Part shown: positions 31,001 through 40,361 of the stretch, one piece after another | Position numbering within the stretch: the stretch's first letter is position 1 | How the letters are laid out: every line of letters begins with the position of its first letter | NCBI RefSeq assembly: GCF_017876115.1 | Contig: NZ_JAGINO010000037.1 | Span: 1 to 50,799, forward strand | DNA from: Azospirillum picis | GTDB taxonomy: Bacteria; Pseudomonadota; Alphaproteobacteria; Azospirillales; Azospirillaceae | Direction: 5' to 3' | DNA: 50,799 nt | Made by a program: the position numbers and the translations under genes | The notes under the pieces: model-generated | What the model was told of the DNA's origin: nothing | Databases searched by the model: none | Seen by the model: the letters and a program-made list of their open reading frames with translations, nothing else

Positions 31001-33640
31001 ATTGTCGACGGCCTGACCGAGGCGACCAAGAGCGGCGGAAAGGCCTTCGACGACCTGTGGGACGCGGCGCGAAAGGGGCTCCGGCGTTTCCTGATCAATG
31101 CCGCCCTCGACATGGCCGGGCAGAAACTGGTGTTGCCGGTGATCACGCCGTTGGTCGGAGCGGTGTCCGGCGCCGGTGGTGGCCAATCGCCGCCGGTCAC
31201 CATCGGCGGGCAGAGCTATGTCCCCGTGGGGCAAAGCGGCTCCGGGCTGATGGGGCAGGGCAGCGGCGGGCTCACCGTCGGCAACGTCTTCAGTCAGGCC
31301 TCCGGCGGCTGGCTCGACCGCCAGCTCGGCGGCGGCATCACCAGCGCGTCCAATTGGCTCAACACCACCGCCTATGGCGGCAGCGCGCCGACGGCGGAAA
31401 TGATGGCCGGGATCGACGACGTCGGGCAGCTGGGCTATGCGGCCGATGCCGGCGGGGTCACTTACGGCGACATGCTGGGCGGTGCCGGCTACGGCATCGG
31501 CGCCATCATGAATTTCGCCAACGGCAACACGGTTGCCGGCATCGGTCAGACCGCCGCCGCGGTGATGAGCTTCATCCCGGGGCTGCAGGTCGCGGCCCCA
31601 TTCGTGGCCATCGCTGGCCAATTGTTGGGCGGGTTGTTCGGAAAGGATCGGGGTCCGCCCGCGGCTGCGGCCGCCGTGCAGTACAACAATTCCGACCAGA
31701 CCTATGCCGCCTCGGCGACCGACAACGAGGGGGATGAGCAGCAGGCGAAAGAGCTGTTGTCGTCGATCGACGCGGCGACCAGACAGTTCGTGACGATCCT
31801 TGGCGGCAGGACGGCCGGCGAATTCGGGGTCGCCGTCGAGGCCAAGGATGACCGATACCGCGTGCGCGAAGGCGGCGCCGGTGGGCAGCTCGCCGGCTCT
31901 TACGACACCCTCGATGAGGCGGTGATCGCCGGCTTCCGCTACAACGTTAGCCAAGGGCTAATCGAGGCCTCGGATGAGGTCCTGAAGGCTGTTCAGAACT
32001 CGACGTCGAAAGACATCAACGAGTTCATGAAGGACGTCGCGCTCGGCAAGAGCATCGCCGACGCGACTGCCGGCCTGAAGGATCTCGACCAGTCGCTCGC
32101 CGGTGTCGCCGCCCGGGCGAAGGAGGCGCAGGCCTCGCAATACAAGGCGGTCGACGCCGAGCTCGAACGGGCGCAGGGGCTCGGGCTCGGCGACAATTAC
32201 CGCTCGATCCTGGAGCACCAGCTGCGCTCGACCTTCCTGTCGGCCGGGCAGAGCTTCACCAGCGTCGAAATCGCCGAGGCGCAGTATGCGGCGCAGACCG
32301 AGGCGACGGTCGAGGCGGTCAAGCGCTGGAACCTCTCGATCACCGAGGCCGAGGTGCGGGCAGACGCCGCGGCGAAGGCCGAGCAGCGGCGCACGGCGGC
32401 GCTGCAGAGCTATCAGGAGCAGCTCAACAGCGCCAAGGGGATGGATTGGCTGAACAGTCTCACCACCATCGCCGACAGCGAGGAGACGGTGCGCCGCAAC
32501 CTCGCCGCCGTCGGCGTGGCGGACGCCGCCGCCAAGGCGACGGAGCTGATCACCGAGCAGGCCAAGTCGGTGCTACGCGGACTCGATTCCGATGAGCTCA
32601 AAACGGCTGCCGGGCTGCTGACCGGCAGCTTCGGCGAGCTCGCCCGCTCGATGCAGGCGACACAGGAGGCGGCCGACAAGACGAAGGAGGAGCAGACCGC
32701 CAGGATCGAGGCGCTCAAAACCGAGGCCGACGCCTTGCGAACGGCGGCGCAGCGGGCGCGTGAGGTCAGTCAAGCGCTGACCGAACGGCGTTCGCAGAGC
32801 CTGATCTCGGGGCCGGGGGTCGATGCCGGCACCGGGTTGACGGAGGCCGAGGCGCAATGGGCCGACCTGCTCACCCGCTACAATGGTGCCACCGGTGCGG
32901 AGCAGGCCGACCTGGCGCAAAAGATCGGCGAGCTCGGGCAGACATTGATGGAGCTGTCGGCGCGGGCGAACGGCGGCAATGACGCCTATTACGCCGAGCG
33001 GGCGCAAATCCTCGCCGTCTGGCAGCGGGTGGCGGCCGAGCAGGCCACCGCCGCCGATACCGGCGACCGGCAGTATCAGGAGATGGTCAAGCAGACCGAG
33101 ATCCTGACGCAGATCCGGGACGGCAAGGCGGGGGCGAGCGTCCCGGCCAGCAACGCCGGGCCCGGGGAGTACCGTGGCGAGGCTGGGCATCAATACAAGT
33201 GGGTGCAGCACCCCGACGGCAACTGGTCGATTGAGACCTACGAGACCGGCGGCGTGATCGGCAACGGCGTGTATGGGCGGGATTCGGTGCTCGCCTATTA
33301 CGCCAACGGCCGGCCGGTCAAGCTGGCCGGCGGCGAGGGCGTGCTGACCGCGGCGGCAACCGCCGGGCTCGGCGGCGCCGATGGCATCCGGGCGCTCAAC
33401 CGCGGCCTGCGGCCGTCGGTCTGGGGTGAGGGCCGGATGGCGACGTCCACCACGGCCGACGATGGCGGCGGCGTCGCCCGCATCGTCGATGCCATCGGCA
33501 GCGGCCACCGCGCCCTTGCCGATCGCTTTGAGGAGATGATCGACGTGATGCAAAACGTGTGGACGGCCCTGCAGCAGGGCAACCGGCAGCAGGCGCGCGC
33601 GGCGGCGTACGGCCGCTTCGAGGCGGTGATCAAACGGTGA
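28001..33640 (+). CDS. Tape measure protein
   Basis: The longest gene, 1879 residues, three bases after the previous stop. The order is an Ala-rich helical N-terminus (1-200), hydrophobic segments around 212-228 and 265-310 (ARYALEGLGLGMASGILTL, INLYVAAVAGLIEIAG), long coiled coils (about 450-1040), a Gly-rich hydrophobic part (about 1060-1230, including GAIMNFANGNTVAG), further coiled coil, and a C-terminal GGVIGNGVYGRDSVLAYY with GEGVLTAAATAGLGG. Tape measures set tail length and enter the cell envelope with DNA; at roughly 0.15 nm per residue the tail would be near 0.28 micrometres, a rough family rule. Palindrome copies at 28175, 30980 and 32781. Confidence 0.92.
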   Translation: MREYLFQVRGQGVDELRQQLERMAADGQTALDRLSSAAKVLDGVAEGGARVASASASVANGVRTMAAETSTALNTLAGTAPAVSATAAQIKAVDTGARAAGGGLLALSAGAQAATGDAAALGQAMGSLDRLVVVQAGNVQLLTDQAGKASTALVAVGQAGTTAGTGLATVGEGMAVVAQGASGVARAADSLDILAESAGSTAAAVDNSVSMVKLFGYALVTWAGGAVIDNVLTHMERLRGATEDYRAELEQTAEAQNSASQALVGFAEHQAKISIARYALEGLGLGMASGILTLATRINLYVAAVAGLIEIAGKSVHAADELEQANASLADRLTRTGYTAGLTATQIQALALAQEGLTRQSAIQITGMAESLTGVRSLTAETFQPALKALQNLTSYMKGDAAAASKALATALDAPLTATSALEAADIRLDYQQREAIRSFEALNDRVGAHGVILAAVNDQTHHAAEAMDETERANKRLSDSWTHLKEAIGAGLGELGIKAREVGSIISSLIPSIPFGDWVADFNENLVGHLGTLPLETQLERATKRLEKAQADLATATKSYETDGGMMAFDMLQAAENSVAVMTQRVEAIRAKIAEAPPADKPAADDGAGRAERDRNAELLAGITRDQSQAFEQLVPPSAVERLKRINSELETTRTKIGNLRNKDGSNADAVAAQVAQAEAIAAQRAAKLLEMPSKGDEAERIKAVRDEASRLVTATRQLAREDGSNAGVITQTVQAIEKERDAKVALIREENQGKASKKDLVAVSDAEARGALALAAATLEGVDAAMQQAAANEAHKKALSDSTVAEDALRRALLERKAAETLQGGAQEVASLTKRADGLAQVAAAARDGAAAEADVELQVKAAAFAEEKLAAARVAGGGVFLDLAEREILAYDDLLKREQDLTRQREVNRTIAARQDALDLARQELALQDLSTEAKAVEIARLTAINDLKKYGNSLSAEQRQLYVDTAVAQAQQQQAAQAMQRIAETAKGYWNDVRGYIVDGLTEATKSGGKAFDDLWDAARKGLRRFLINAALDMAGQKLVLPVITPLVGAVSGAGGGQSPPVTIGGQSYVPVGQSGSGLMGQGSGGLTVGNVFSQASGGWLDRQLGGGITSASNWLNTTAYGGSAPTAEMMAGIDDVGQLGYAADAGGVTYGDMLGGAGYGIGAIMNFANGNTVAGIGQTAAAVMSFIPGLQVAAPFVAIAGQLLGGLFGKDRGPPAAAAAVQYNNSDQTYAASATDNEGDEQQAKELLSSIDAATRQFVTILGGRTAGEFGVAVEAKDDRYRVREGGAGGQLAGSYDTLDEAVIAGFRYNVSQGLIEASDEVLKAVQNSTSKDINEFMKDVALGKSIADATAGLKDLDQSLAGVAARAKEAQASQYKAVDAELERAQGLGLGDNYRSILEHQLRSTFLSAGQSFTSVEIAEAQYAAQTEATVEAVKRWNLSITEAEVRADAAAKAEQRRTAALQSYQEQLNSAKGMDWLNSLTTIADSEETVRRNLAAVGVADAAAKATELITEQAKSVLRGLDSDELKTAAGLLTGSFGELARSMQATQEAADKTKEEQTARIEALKTEADALRTAAQRAREVSQALTERRSQSLISGPGVDAGTGLTEAEAQWADLLTRYNGATGAEQADLAQKIGELGQTLMELSARANGGNDAYYAERAQILAVWQRVAAEQATAADTGDRQYQEMVKQTEILTQIRDGKAGASVPASNAGPGEYRGEAGHQYKWVQHPDGNWSIETYETGGVIGNGVYGRDSVLAYYANGRPVKLAGGEGVLTAAATAGLGGADGIRALNRGLRPSVWGEGRMATSTTADDGGGVARIVDAIGSGHRALADRFEEMIDVMQNVWTALQQGNRQQARAAAYGRFEAVIKR

Positions 33641-35154
33641 GCGGCGCCGTGGTGTGGCTGGTGGAGGCGGAGCCGGAGGCCCGCCTGACCGGCGATCCCG
33701 TGCCGCTGCGCCTCGGCACCCGGACCATCACCTTCCCGGCCGACGATCCGGACGCGCCGAACCGCCGCTATGACGGTCGGCTCGACATCGCTTACCGGAT
33801 GAGCTGGCAGGCCTACGGCGACACCCTGCTCGGCGGGGTGTCTCTCGCCGTCGCCGGCGGCTTCAGCTTCAAGGTGGACGACGACCTGCACCGCTCCGGC
33901 CGCTTTGCGCTGTGGCGCCGGTGCCTGTGGGACGGCCGGGCGGTGCGGACGCTGCGCGGCCGCGACGGCGACCCGTACGCCGCCTACCAGCTGCTGCAGA
34001 GCGGCCAGCTGCGCGGCGACAACAGCTGGGGCAGCAGTCAGGTCACGGTGCCGACCGCCGACCCGCAGCAGCTGCTGACCGCGCGCTTCGCCACCCCGAC
34101 CTATGCCGGCACCGGCGGGCTGGAGGGGCCGGCCACGGCCAAGGGCAAGGTGAAGCCGCAGTTCATCGGCGTGGTGCGCTGGATGGAGCCATACCGTCCT
34201 GATCCGAATGTGACGTGCTGGCACCTCGACCCGGTCAACGGTGTCGCCGAGGTGCTGGAGGTCCTCGACGGCTGCAACCCGATCTCGGCCGCCACGGCCT
34301 ATCCGCCGGCTCAGGGCAAATGGTGGGTCGACAAGGCGGCCGGCGTGCTGTGGTACGGCGGCGAGCCGATCCATCAGCTGCGGGTGAGTGCCCGCAGCGG
34401 CTTCGCCGGCGGCGCCAGCACCGCCGGCCCGCTGTTGGCGGCGGTACTGGCGCGGGCCGGGGTGGAAGGCCTCGATCACGCCGCGTTCGCCACCCTCGGC
34501 GCCACGGCGGTGATGGGCTGGCCGGTCGATGAGTCGACCACCTGCCGCGATCTCTGCGACCGCATCTGCGCCAGCTTCATGGGCGGGGTCCGAACCCGGC
34601 GTAACGGGGTGGTCACCCCCTACAAGCTGGCGCGCCCGGCGGCGACGGTGGCGACCGATCCGGCGATCGGCGCGCGCATCCTGGCCGCCGCCGTCGACCC
34701 TGAGAACGGACCGACCTGGAAACCGGATGCAGTGCCGCCGAGCGAGATCGTTGTGCGCTATCGGCTCAATGCCGGCGGAGCCATCACCCCCGACCGCATG
34801 GCGGCAAATGCCCCGGCGGACAACAAGGCGTTCGGGGCCGAGCTGTGGCGCAGCGTGCGCCAGGCGACGCCGTCGGCCGACCGCCACCCGCTGGCCGAGC
34901 CGCTGGAGATCGACAGCGGCCTCGACGATCGCGCGGCGGCCGAGGCTTTGGCGGCCGCGATGGCGAATTTCTACGGTGTAGAGACGGAGGATATCGACGT
35001 GCCGACCACGGCCGACCTTTCGACAGCCGACATCGCCGGTCAGGCGTGGCTGTCCCTGCCCGCCCACGGCATCGATGCCGGCGCCGGGCTGATCCTGCGC
35101 TTGGAAGAGGACAGCGAGGGGCGGCAGACCGTGACGCTCCGTCGCTGGTTGTGA
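33637..35154 (+). CDS. Tail tip / baseplate hub-like protein
   Basis: A 505-residue protein from GTG 33637, overlapping the tape-measure stop. It has the beta-rich opening VVWLVEAEPEARLTGDPVPL, repeated strand motifs (FSFKVDDDLHRSGRFALWRR), a central PVNGVAEVLEVLDGCNPIS and CRDLCDRICASFMGGV, and the final GLILRLEEDSEGRQTVTLRR. Synteny after the tape measure suggests a distal tail component. No family name can be assigned with certainty. Confidence 0.62.
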   Translation: MSGAVVWLVEAEPEARLTGDPVPLRLGTRTITFPADDPDAPNRRYDGRLDIAYRMSWQAYGDTLLGGVSLAVAGGFSFKVDDDLHRSGRFALWRRCLWDGRAVRTLRGRDGDPYAAYQLLQSGQLRGDNSWGSSQVTVPTADPQQLLTARFATPTYAGTGGLEGPATAKGKVKPQFIGVVRWMEPYRPDPNVTCWHLDPVNGVAEVLEVLDGCNPISAATAYPPAQGKWWVDKAAGVLWYGGEPIHQLRVSARSGFAGGASTAGPLLAAVLARAGVEGLDHAAFATLGATAVMGWPVDESTTCRDLCDRICASFMGGVRTRRNGVVTPYKLARPAATVATDPAIGARILAAAVDPENGPTWKPDAVPPSEIVVRYRLNAGGAITPDRMAANAPADNKAFGAELWRSVRQATPSADRHPLAEPLEIDSGLDDRAAAEALAAAMANFYGVETEDIDVPTTADLSTADIAGQAWLSLPAHGIDAGAGLILRLEEDSEGRQTVTLRRWL

Positions 35155-35157
35155 CCG

Positions 35158-36036
35158 ATGGCGCGCGCTGATCATTGCCTGTTCCTGTTCGACAACCTGG
35201 TCGACAAGGCGACCGTCACCGCGTCGAGATCGGCGGTGTCCGATGAGGGGGTGGCGCTCGACCCGTCCTGTGTGCAGTCGCTCCGGCCGTCGGAGTTCTG
35301 GCGCGGGGCGGGCCCGATCGAGCATTTGCAGGCCGATTTCGGCAGTCCTGTACCGCTCAGTCACGTCATGGTCCTGGCGCACAATCTCGGGGTCTCGGAC
35401 GGGCTGCGGATCCGCGTCGGCAACGACGAGGGCCTCACCGACCCGATCGACGATCGGACCGTACCGCCCTGGGAGACCAACACGCCGTTCGGCTTCGGCC
35501 CGTTTGGCATCAATCTCGGCGGGGCACCGCAGCAGGCCTCGGCCGGCGCGCCGGGCAACGCGTTGGTCACCCTGCCGGCGCCGCGCGCCGCCCGGTACCT
35601 GCGCGTCGATCTCGACCGCCAGGCCGGCGGCACGGTGCAGGTTGGCCGGCTATTCGCCGGCCTCGGTCGCCAACCGGAACGTAACTTCGCACTCGACTAC
35701 GAATGGGAGTGGGTGGACGCGGCCGAGCACCTGCAGCCGAACGGCGATCTCTTCATCAACAGCCGCTCCCGGGTCAAATACCGCCTCTGGCGGCTGACCC
35801 TGCCCGGGCTGGCGGAGAGCGAGGCGTTCAGCTGGTGGGATGACCTGGCGCGCGACGTCGCCCGGTCGGCCGACCTGGTCGTCGTCCTTTTCCCCGGCCG
35901 CGCCGACAAGCCGCAGGCGCGGACCATCATTCACGGCGTGCCGACCACGAACATCCGCACGCGCGGCAGCCGCGGTCGGCGGCTGTCGTCGGCCATCGAA
36001 ATTCAGGAGCTGGTGGGATGGCAACAACCCCTGTGA
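35158..36036 (+). CDS. Tail protein with discoidin-like domain
   Basis: A 292-residue protein. Residues 40-160 (PIEHLQADFGSPVPLSHVMV, LRIRVGNDEGLTDPIDDRT, APRAARYLRVDLDRQAGG) resemble a galactose-binding/discoidin jelly roll, in which a long strand ends in RYLRVDL. The C-terminus (VVLFPGRADKPQARTIIHG) is a second beta domain. It could contact cell-surface sugars or other tail-tip proteins. It overlaps the fibre gene start by 19 bases. Confidence 0.58.
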   Translation: MARADHCLFLFDNLVDKATVTASRSAVSDEGVALDPSCVQSLRPSEFWRGAGPIEHLQADFGSPVPLSHVMVLAHNLGVSDGLRIRVGNDEGLTDPIDDRTVPPWETNTPFGFGPFGINLGGAPQQASAGAPGNALVTLPAPRAARYLRVDLDRQAGGTVQVGRLFAGLGRQPERNFALDYEWEWVDAAEHLQPNGDLFINSRSRVKYRLWRLTLPGLAESEAFSWWDDLARDVARSADLVVVLFPGRADKPQARTIIHGVPTTNIRTRGSRGRRLSSAIEIQELVGWQQPL

Positions 36037-39000
36037 GGGCGGCGCTGCAGGCGCTGCTCGCCAAGTATGGCAAGTATGAGGACTATCGCACCCCATTCGA
36101 GGACCTGTTCGGCGCTGTCGCCGACGAGATCGAGGCAGTGCCTGCGGTGGCCGCTGAAACGGCACAAGCGGCAATGGAGGATGGATCTGGCTTGCTGCAG
36201 CAGTTTCTGGCTGCGGCGCAGCAGGCGCTAGCTGATGGGCAGTCAGCAGCTGCGGCAGCGGCGGCTAGTGCCTCTGCCGCAGCAGGGGATAGGGGGGCGG
36301 CGCAGACGGCGTTAGCCGGAACCGAAGCTGCTCGTAGCGCGGCCGCCGGCTATGCGACGCAGGCGCAGCAGTGGGTGGGCTCGGCCTCGAATGTCGTCAT
36401 CGCGGCCCTGTCCAAGCAGGTGCTGGCCGCCACGACGCTCGTGGACTGCTGTGTCTACGACACCCGGCAGGACACCGATGGCGGCGCCTGGATTGACCGC
36501 TGCGGCTGGACCAGCTGGGAAAACGAGCTGCTGAACACGGCGAACAGGGGCGCCCGGCGGAAATTCCCGGTAGTTGCGCTGATCGTCGCGGAGCAGACCA
36601 AGCTCACGATCTACGATGCGCTTGACCTTGATGCCAACGGCGCGCCGCGGATGTGGATGGTGGTCGGCAATAGCTCCGGTCTGAATTTCGGCCCAGGAAG
36701 CTACCCGGCATCCTGCGTCACCGCGAAAAACGGGCACATTTACATCGGCACCGCAGGGACGGCCGGCGCGGGTCTATACGACGTTTGCTTTACAGCCGAC
36801 CTGATTACCCGAAGGTTTGCGAGCGGGGCATCGCTCCGCCAAGCCGGGCAGGGCATCGGCACGCGTAACGTCTCGGTGGCCGAAACAATCGTAACCGGCG
36901 CTCAAGGCATTGTGAACGCCAACGTCAACGGCCTCGACTGCCGCGTCCTCCCAGGCGCCCCGCTGGATGCTGCCGGTCTCCCTGTGCCGACTGTCGCGGT
37001 GGCAACTGCCGGCGGTGTGTCGGTGATCCGGCACGATGGGAACGTCTGGGACATCACCTACGCAAGTGGATACTCGAAGGTAGCGTTTATCTCCGACAAC
37101 CGCATAGCCTGCTCTCGCACTTCTCAGGGAGCTGTGTTTTACGGTCCAGTTCCGACCTCCGACATGACTGAGTCGGCATGGCGGCAATACTACATTGACG
37201 GTGGAACTAGTTCTATCCGAAACATCGCTAACTCCTTCGTTAGTACAGTTTCTCCTGGCGCCCTTGGTCAAACGTCTGGCCTAACCTTCCTATCCGAAGA
37301 CATCACCACTCCGGCCAACGGCATGGTGGCCTATGCCACCACCTCCTACGCCACAGGCTGGATGCCGGGCGACATTCGCGGGGCGTGGCTCTGCGATGGC
37401 GCGACGGGCGCGATCACCGGCTCGACGGAGCTGGTCAGCAATGGCACGTTTACGACGGACACCAGTGGGTGGACCGCAGAAAACGCCATCATTGCATCTG
37501 TTGGCGGGAAGCTGGAGGTTACAGCAACCGCGAGCAGTGGTGCTCCGGCAGCCGTCACGACCATCGCAGTTTCCTCCGGTTTGACGTACACGGTCAGCGT
37601 AGAACTGGAAAAGGTCAGCGGCAGATCATCTCCTGTGCTGCAAATAGCCGGAGCGCCTGTATCCAGCGTCACTTCACTGACGCAATCCACTACCGGGACT
37701 GTAATGGTTTCGACAACCTTTACCACTATTTCTTCTGGCTCCGTAAGTTTACGGTTCTACGAGGGCAACGCATCTGCGCCCGCCGGGCTATCGTTCCGAG
37801 CGGATAACGTGTCTGTCAAGTCGGGCGAGCTTATCGCGAATGGTGGTTTTGACACTGACACCAGCGGATGGACGGCCCGCAACGGAGCGGCGCTTTCTGT
37901 GGTATCGGGGCGCCTGCGCGTAACGTCACCGGGTACCTCCGGGGCGGGGGCTTACCGCACCTTCAGCACCACGCCCGGCCAAACCTACACGCTTTCGTTC
38001 GATTACGTGGCTGGGAACGTCAATTACTACTATGTCGACGTGACCAACGCGGATCAGTCTGCGCAGCTTGCCCCTGCGGCAACCGGTACATCTACCTCGG
38101 CATCGAGCGCCATTACCTTCCAAGCCACCACAACACAGTCGGTGGTGCGGCTGTTCACGACGACAGTCTCGGGCCAGTACACCGACTATGACAACGTGTC
38201 CTGCCGCCTCGCCACCCCTGACCGCAGCTATCGCGGTAAAGGGCTGATCGTCAACGGCACCTTGCAGCGCAATGCCGTCAACGGCGGTGACGTGGTCGCG
38301 TGGTCCGGCTTTAACGCCAACAACTCCCTGGAGCAGCCGGCAGGTAACCCGGATCTGAACTTCGGGACGGGAGATTTCTATGTCCGGGCTTGGGTGAGTG
38401 CCGGCGGGCTTGTGGACCGCTTCCTCTCGATCCTTGATCCGAATGGTAAGGGCTTTGCAGTCGGTACGGATGGCGCGGGCAATTTTGCAGCCGTCGTCAC
38501 CCCGGTGTCCGGCGGAACGCTCGCTTTTGTGTCCACTGCTCCGCTGAACGGCGCCAACTTCCGACAGGCGATCCTCTGCCGGCGTGCCGGCGTGCTGGAG
38601 CTATGGGCGGACGGCACCCCGGTCTACTCGGCCCCCAACAGCACGGACCTGTCTATTCCGGGCGCAGTCTTGAGAGTTGGCTGCCTGACGCCGGGATCTG
38701 GTGATTGGGACGGCAAAATCGCCATGGTAGGCATTGGTGCCTACGCTCCCAGCCCGGCGCAGATCGCCAAGATGTACGCCGACGAGCGGGGGTATTTCGA
38801 CCAGGGCGCCAAAGCCTTCCTGGGAGGCACGTCCAACGCCGTGCAGTCCCTGTCTTTCGACGATGCCACCGGCAAACTGGCTGTGGCGACCGGCGACGGC
38901 GTGAGCGTGTTCGCCGGGCTGCGGCGGATCGATTACAAGGACGCGGCGGGTGTGGCGGTTGGATCGGAACTGGTCACTAATGGCAGATTTGACACCACCT

Positions 39001-39596
39001 CGTCCGGATGGTCTGTCGGTTCGGCAGGCGCAGGTTCATATTCCGCGGTCAGTGGTGAATTGCGGAGTGTGTCTAGCGGCGTTGCCGGATATCCAATGTT
39101 CCAAACAATTTCGGTTACTCCTGGGAAGACGTACCTCTTTTGTGGTCAACATCGTGTCGGCACCGCTCCGGTTTCGCGGCTGCGAGTACGAGACGGAGCT
39201 ACTGCCACAGTCCTGATTTCTGTTGATACCTCTTCAACTTCCATGGTGGACGTGATTGCGGCAATTACGCCAACACAGTCCTCCATTACCGTTGAGCAAG
39301 GCTTCGTCGGCACGCCGGCGAGCGGTCAGACGATGTTCTTGGACAACGTGTCCGTTCGTGAACTCGGCGCCATCTCCAACGACAACATCAAAGCCGTTTC
39401 CCTGCACGGCGACACGCTGCTGATCGGCACGTCGGCCGAGGCCGGCATCATCACGCAACAGATCAACGGTCGTGAGCAGCTCGCGGCGCCCCGGGCCCTG
39501 CCTCCCCCCAACAACGACCCCACTGCTGGCCTCTCCTACCGCCTGGATCAACTCGCCCGCATGGCCGCGCTCGGCCAAGTCGGCAACAAGCTCTGA
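36018..39596 (+). CDS. Large modular tail fibre with three repeated carbohydrate-binding-like modules
   Basis: A 1192-residue fibre. The N-terminus is an Ala/Ser/Gly helix likely to attach to the tail (about 1-130). The middle (about 130-460) is beta-rich with Asn/Gly turns. Three homologous modules start at residues 471, 604 and 984 with ELVSNGTFTTDTSGW, ELIANGGFDTDTSGW and ELVTNGRFDTTSSGW, each continuing to a strand like YTLSFDYVAGN and ending LDNVSVRE or similar, the pattern of CBM4/9-type jelly rolls. Between the second and third lies a LamG-like part (FGTGDFYVRAWVS). These probably read host surface glycans. Codon use is less GC-rich than in neighbouring genes across 37,000-39,300, suggesting acquisition. 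Confidence 0.75.
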   Translation: MATTPVRAALQALLAKYGKYEDYRTPFEDLFGAVADEIEAVPAVAAETAQAAMEDGSGLLQQFLAAAQQALADGQSAAAAAAASASAAAGDRGAAQTALAGTEAARSAAAGYATQAQQWVGSASNVVIAALSKQVLAATTLVDCCVYDTRQDTDGGAWIDRCGWTSWENELLNTANRGARRKFPVVALIVAEQTKLTIYDALDLDANGAPRMWMVVGNSSGLNFGPGSYPASCVTAKNGHIYIGTAGTAGAGLYDVCFTADLITRRFASGASLRQAGQGIGTRNVSVAETIVTGAQGIVNANVNGLDCRVLPGAPLDAAGLPVPTVAVATAGGVSVIRHDGNVWDITYASGYSKVAFISDNRIACSRTSQGAVFYGPVPTSDMTESAWRQYYIDGGTSSIRNIANSFVSTVSPGALGQTSGLTFLSEDITTPANGMVAYATTSYATGWMPGDIRGAWLCDGATGAITGSTELVSNGTFTTDTSGWTAENAIIASVGGKLEVTATASSGAPAAVTTIAVSSGLTYTVSVELEKVSGRSSPVLQIAGAPVSSVTSLTQSTTGTVMVSTTFTTISSGSVSLRFYEGNASAPAGLSFRADNVSVKSGELIANGGFDTDTSGWTARNGAALSVVSGRLRVTSPGTSGAGAYRTFSTTPGQTYTLSFDYVAGNVNYYYVDVTNADQSAQLAPAATGTSTSASSAITFQATTTQSVVRLFTTTVSGQYTDYDNVSCRLATPDRSYRGKGLIVNGTLQRNAVNGGDVVAWSGFNANNSLEQPAGNPDLNFGTGDFYVRAWVSAGGLVDRFLSILDPNGKGFAVGTDGAGNFAAVVTPVSGGTLAFVSTAPLNGANFRQAILCRRAGVLELWADGTPVYSAPNSTDLSIPGAVLRVGCLTPGSGDWDGKIAMVGIGAYAPSPAQIAKMYADERGYFDQGAKAFLGGTSNAVQSLSFDDATGKLAVATGDGVSVFAGLRRIDYKDAAGVAVGSELVTNGRFDTTSSGWSVGSAGAGSYSAVSGELRSVSSGVAGYPMFQTISVTPGKTYLFCGQHRVGTAPVSRLRVRDGATATVLISVDTSSTSMVDVIAAITPTQSSITVEQGFVGTPASGQTMFLDNVSVRELGAISNDNIKAVSLHGDTLLIGTSAEAGIITQQINGREQLAAPRALPPPNNDPTAGLSYRLDQLARMAALGQVGNKL

Positions 39597-39608
39597 GGAT
39601 TTCGTCCT

Positions 39609-40361
39609 ATGTCCAGCATCCTGAATACCCCTCTGGAATATGGCTTCCCCACGGAAAACCTGACCGCCGGCAATGGCACGGCCGCGAAGATCGTGGTGGA
39701 TTGCCTGCCGGCTGGCGTTGCCGCGGCGATTGCCGGAGAGGTGGCTCTGCCCGGCGAAAACGCCGTCCGACAGCGCATCCGCCAGGGTGGCGGGCGTGTC
39801 ATTGGCGGCAGCGTGTCCAGCTCGGACAGCGTGGCCAAGTCGCTGCTGATCTACATCGGCGAGCGCCTGACCACACAGGACTTGAGCAATACCGGCACGA
39901 TGGCGCTGACCGCCAGCACCGTCACCCGGCAGACCGGCAGCTTCATCGCCGATGGATGGACAGTAGGCAATGCCTTCATGCTGTTCGGCCCGCCTGCCGC
40001 TCGTAACGTGGGATCGGCGACGCAAGCCAACACGGGCCTGCTGACCGTCATCACCGCTGTCACCGCCACGACGCTGACGGTTAATGGCGCGCCCTTCACG
40101 TCCGACGCCGCACTGCCAGCCGGCGCTCGCCTGTTCCGGGTCTCCCAGCGCACCCGCCGGGCCATCGCTCCCTCGGCTGGCAATGCCGACGCCACCCCGG
40201 CTGTCCCGCTCATGGGCGGGACGCAGGACCCGGCGACAGCCAGCCTGCCAGATACGGGTTGGGAATTGGGGCAAAACAGCGCGTTGATCGTCGCCCTGGT
40301 GGCTGCGCTGTCGGCTTTGCCGGCGCGATTGGACATCATGGCCGAAGTGGCGCTCCGCTGA
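39609..40361 (+). CDS. Putative fibre-associated structural protein
   Basis: A 250-residue protein. NTPLEYGFPTENLTAGNGTA and GGGRVIGGSVSSSDSVAKSL are Gly/Ser/Thr-rich; ATTLTVNGAPFTSDAAL and FRVSQRTRRAIAPSAGN suggest beta structure, and the last 30 residues form a hydrophobic helix (ALIVALVAALSALPARL). Position after the fibre supports a tail accessory role; no family is recognised. Confidence 0.55.
   Translation: MSSILNTPLEYGFPTENLTAGNGTAAKIVVDCLPAGVAAAIAGEVALPGENAVRQRIRQGGGRVIGGSVSSSDSVAKSLLIYIGERLTTQDLSNTGTMALTASTVTRQTGSFIADGWTVGNAFMLFGPPAARNVGSATQANTGLLTVITAVTATTLTVNGAPFTSDAALPAGARLFRVSQRTRRAIAPSAGNADATPAVPLMGGTQDPATASLPDTGWELGQNSALIVALVAALSALPARLDIMAEVALR

Noticed and set aside
27278..31954. 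A 1558-residue open frame on the minus strand opposite the tape-measure and adjacent genes
   Set aside because: Shadow of strongly coded plus-strand genes; composition (runs of His, Arg, Gly) is typical of antisense frames in GC-rich DNA.
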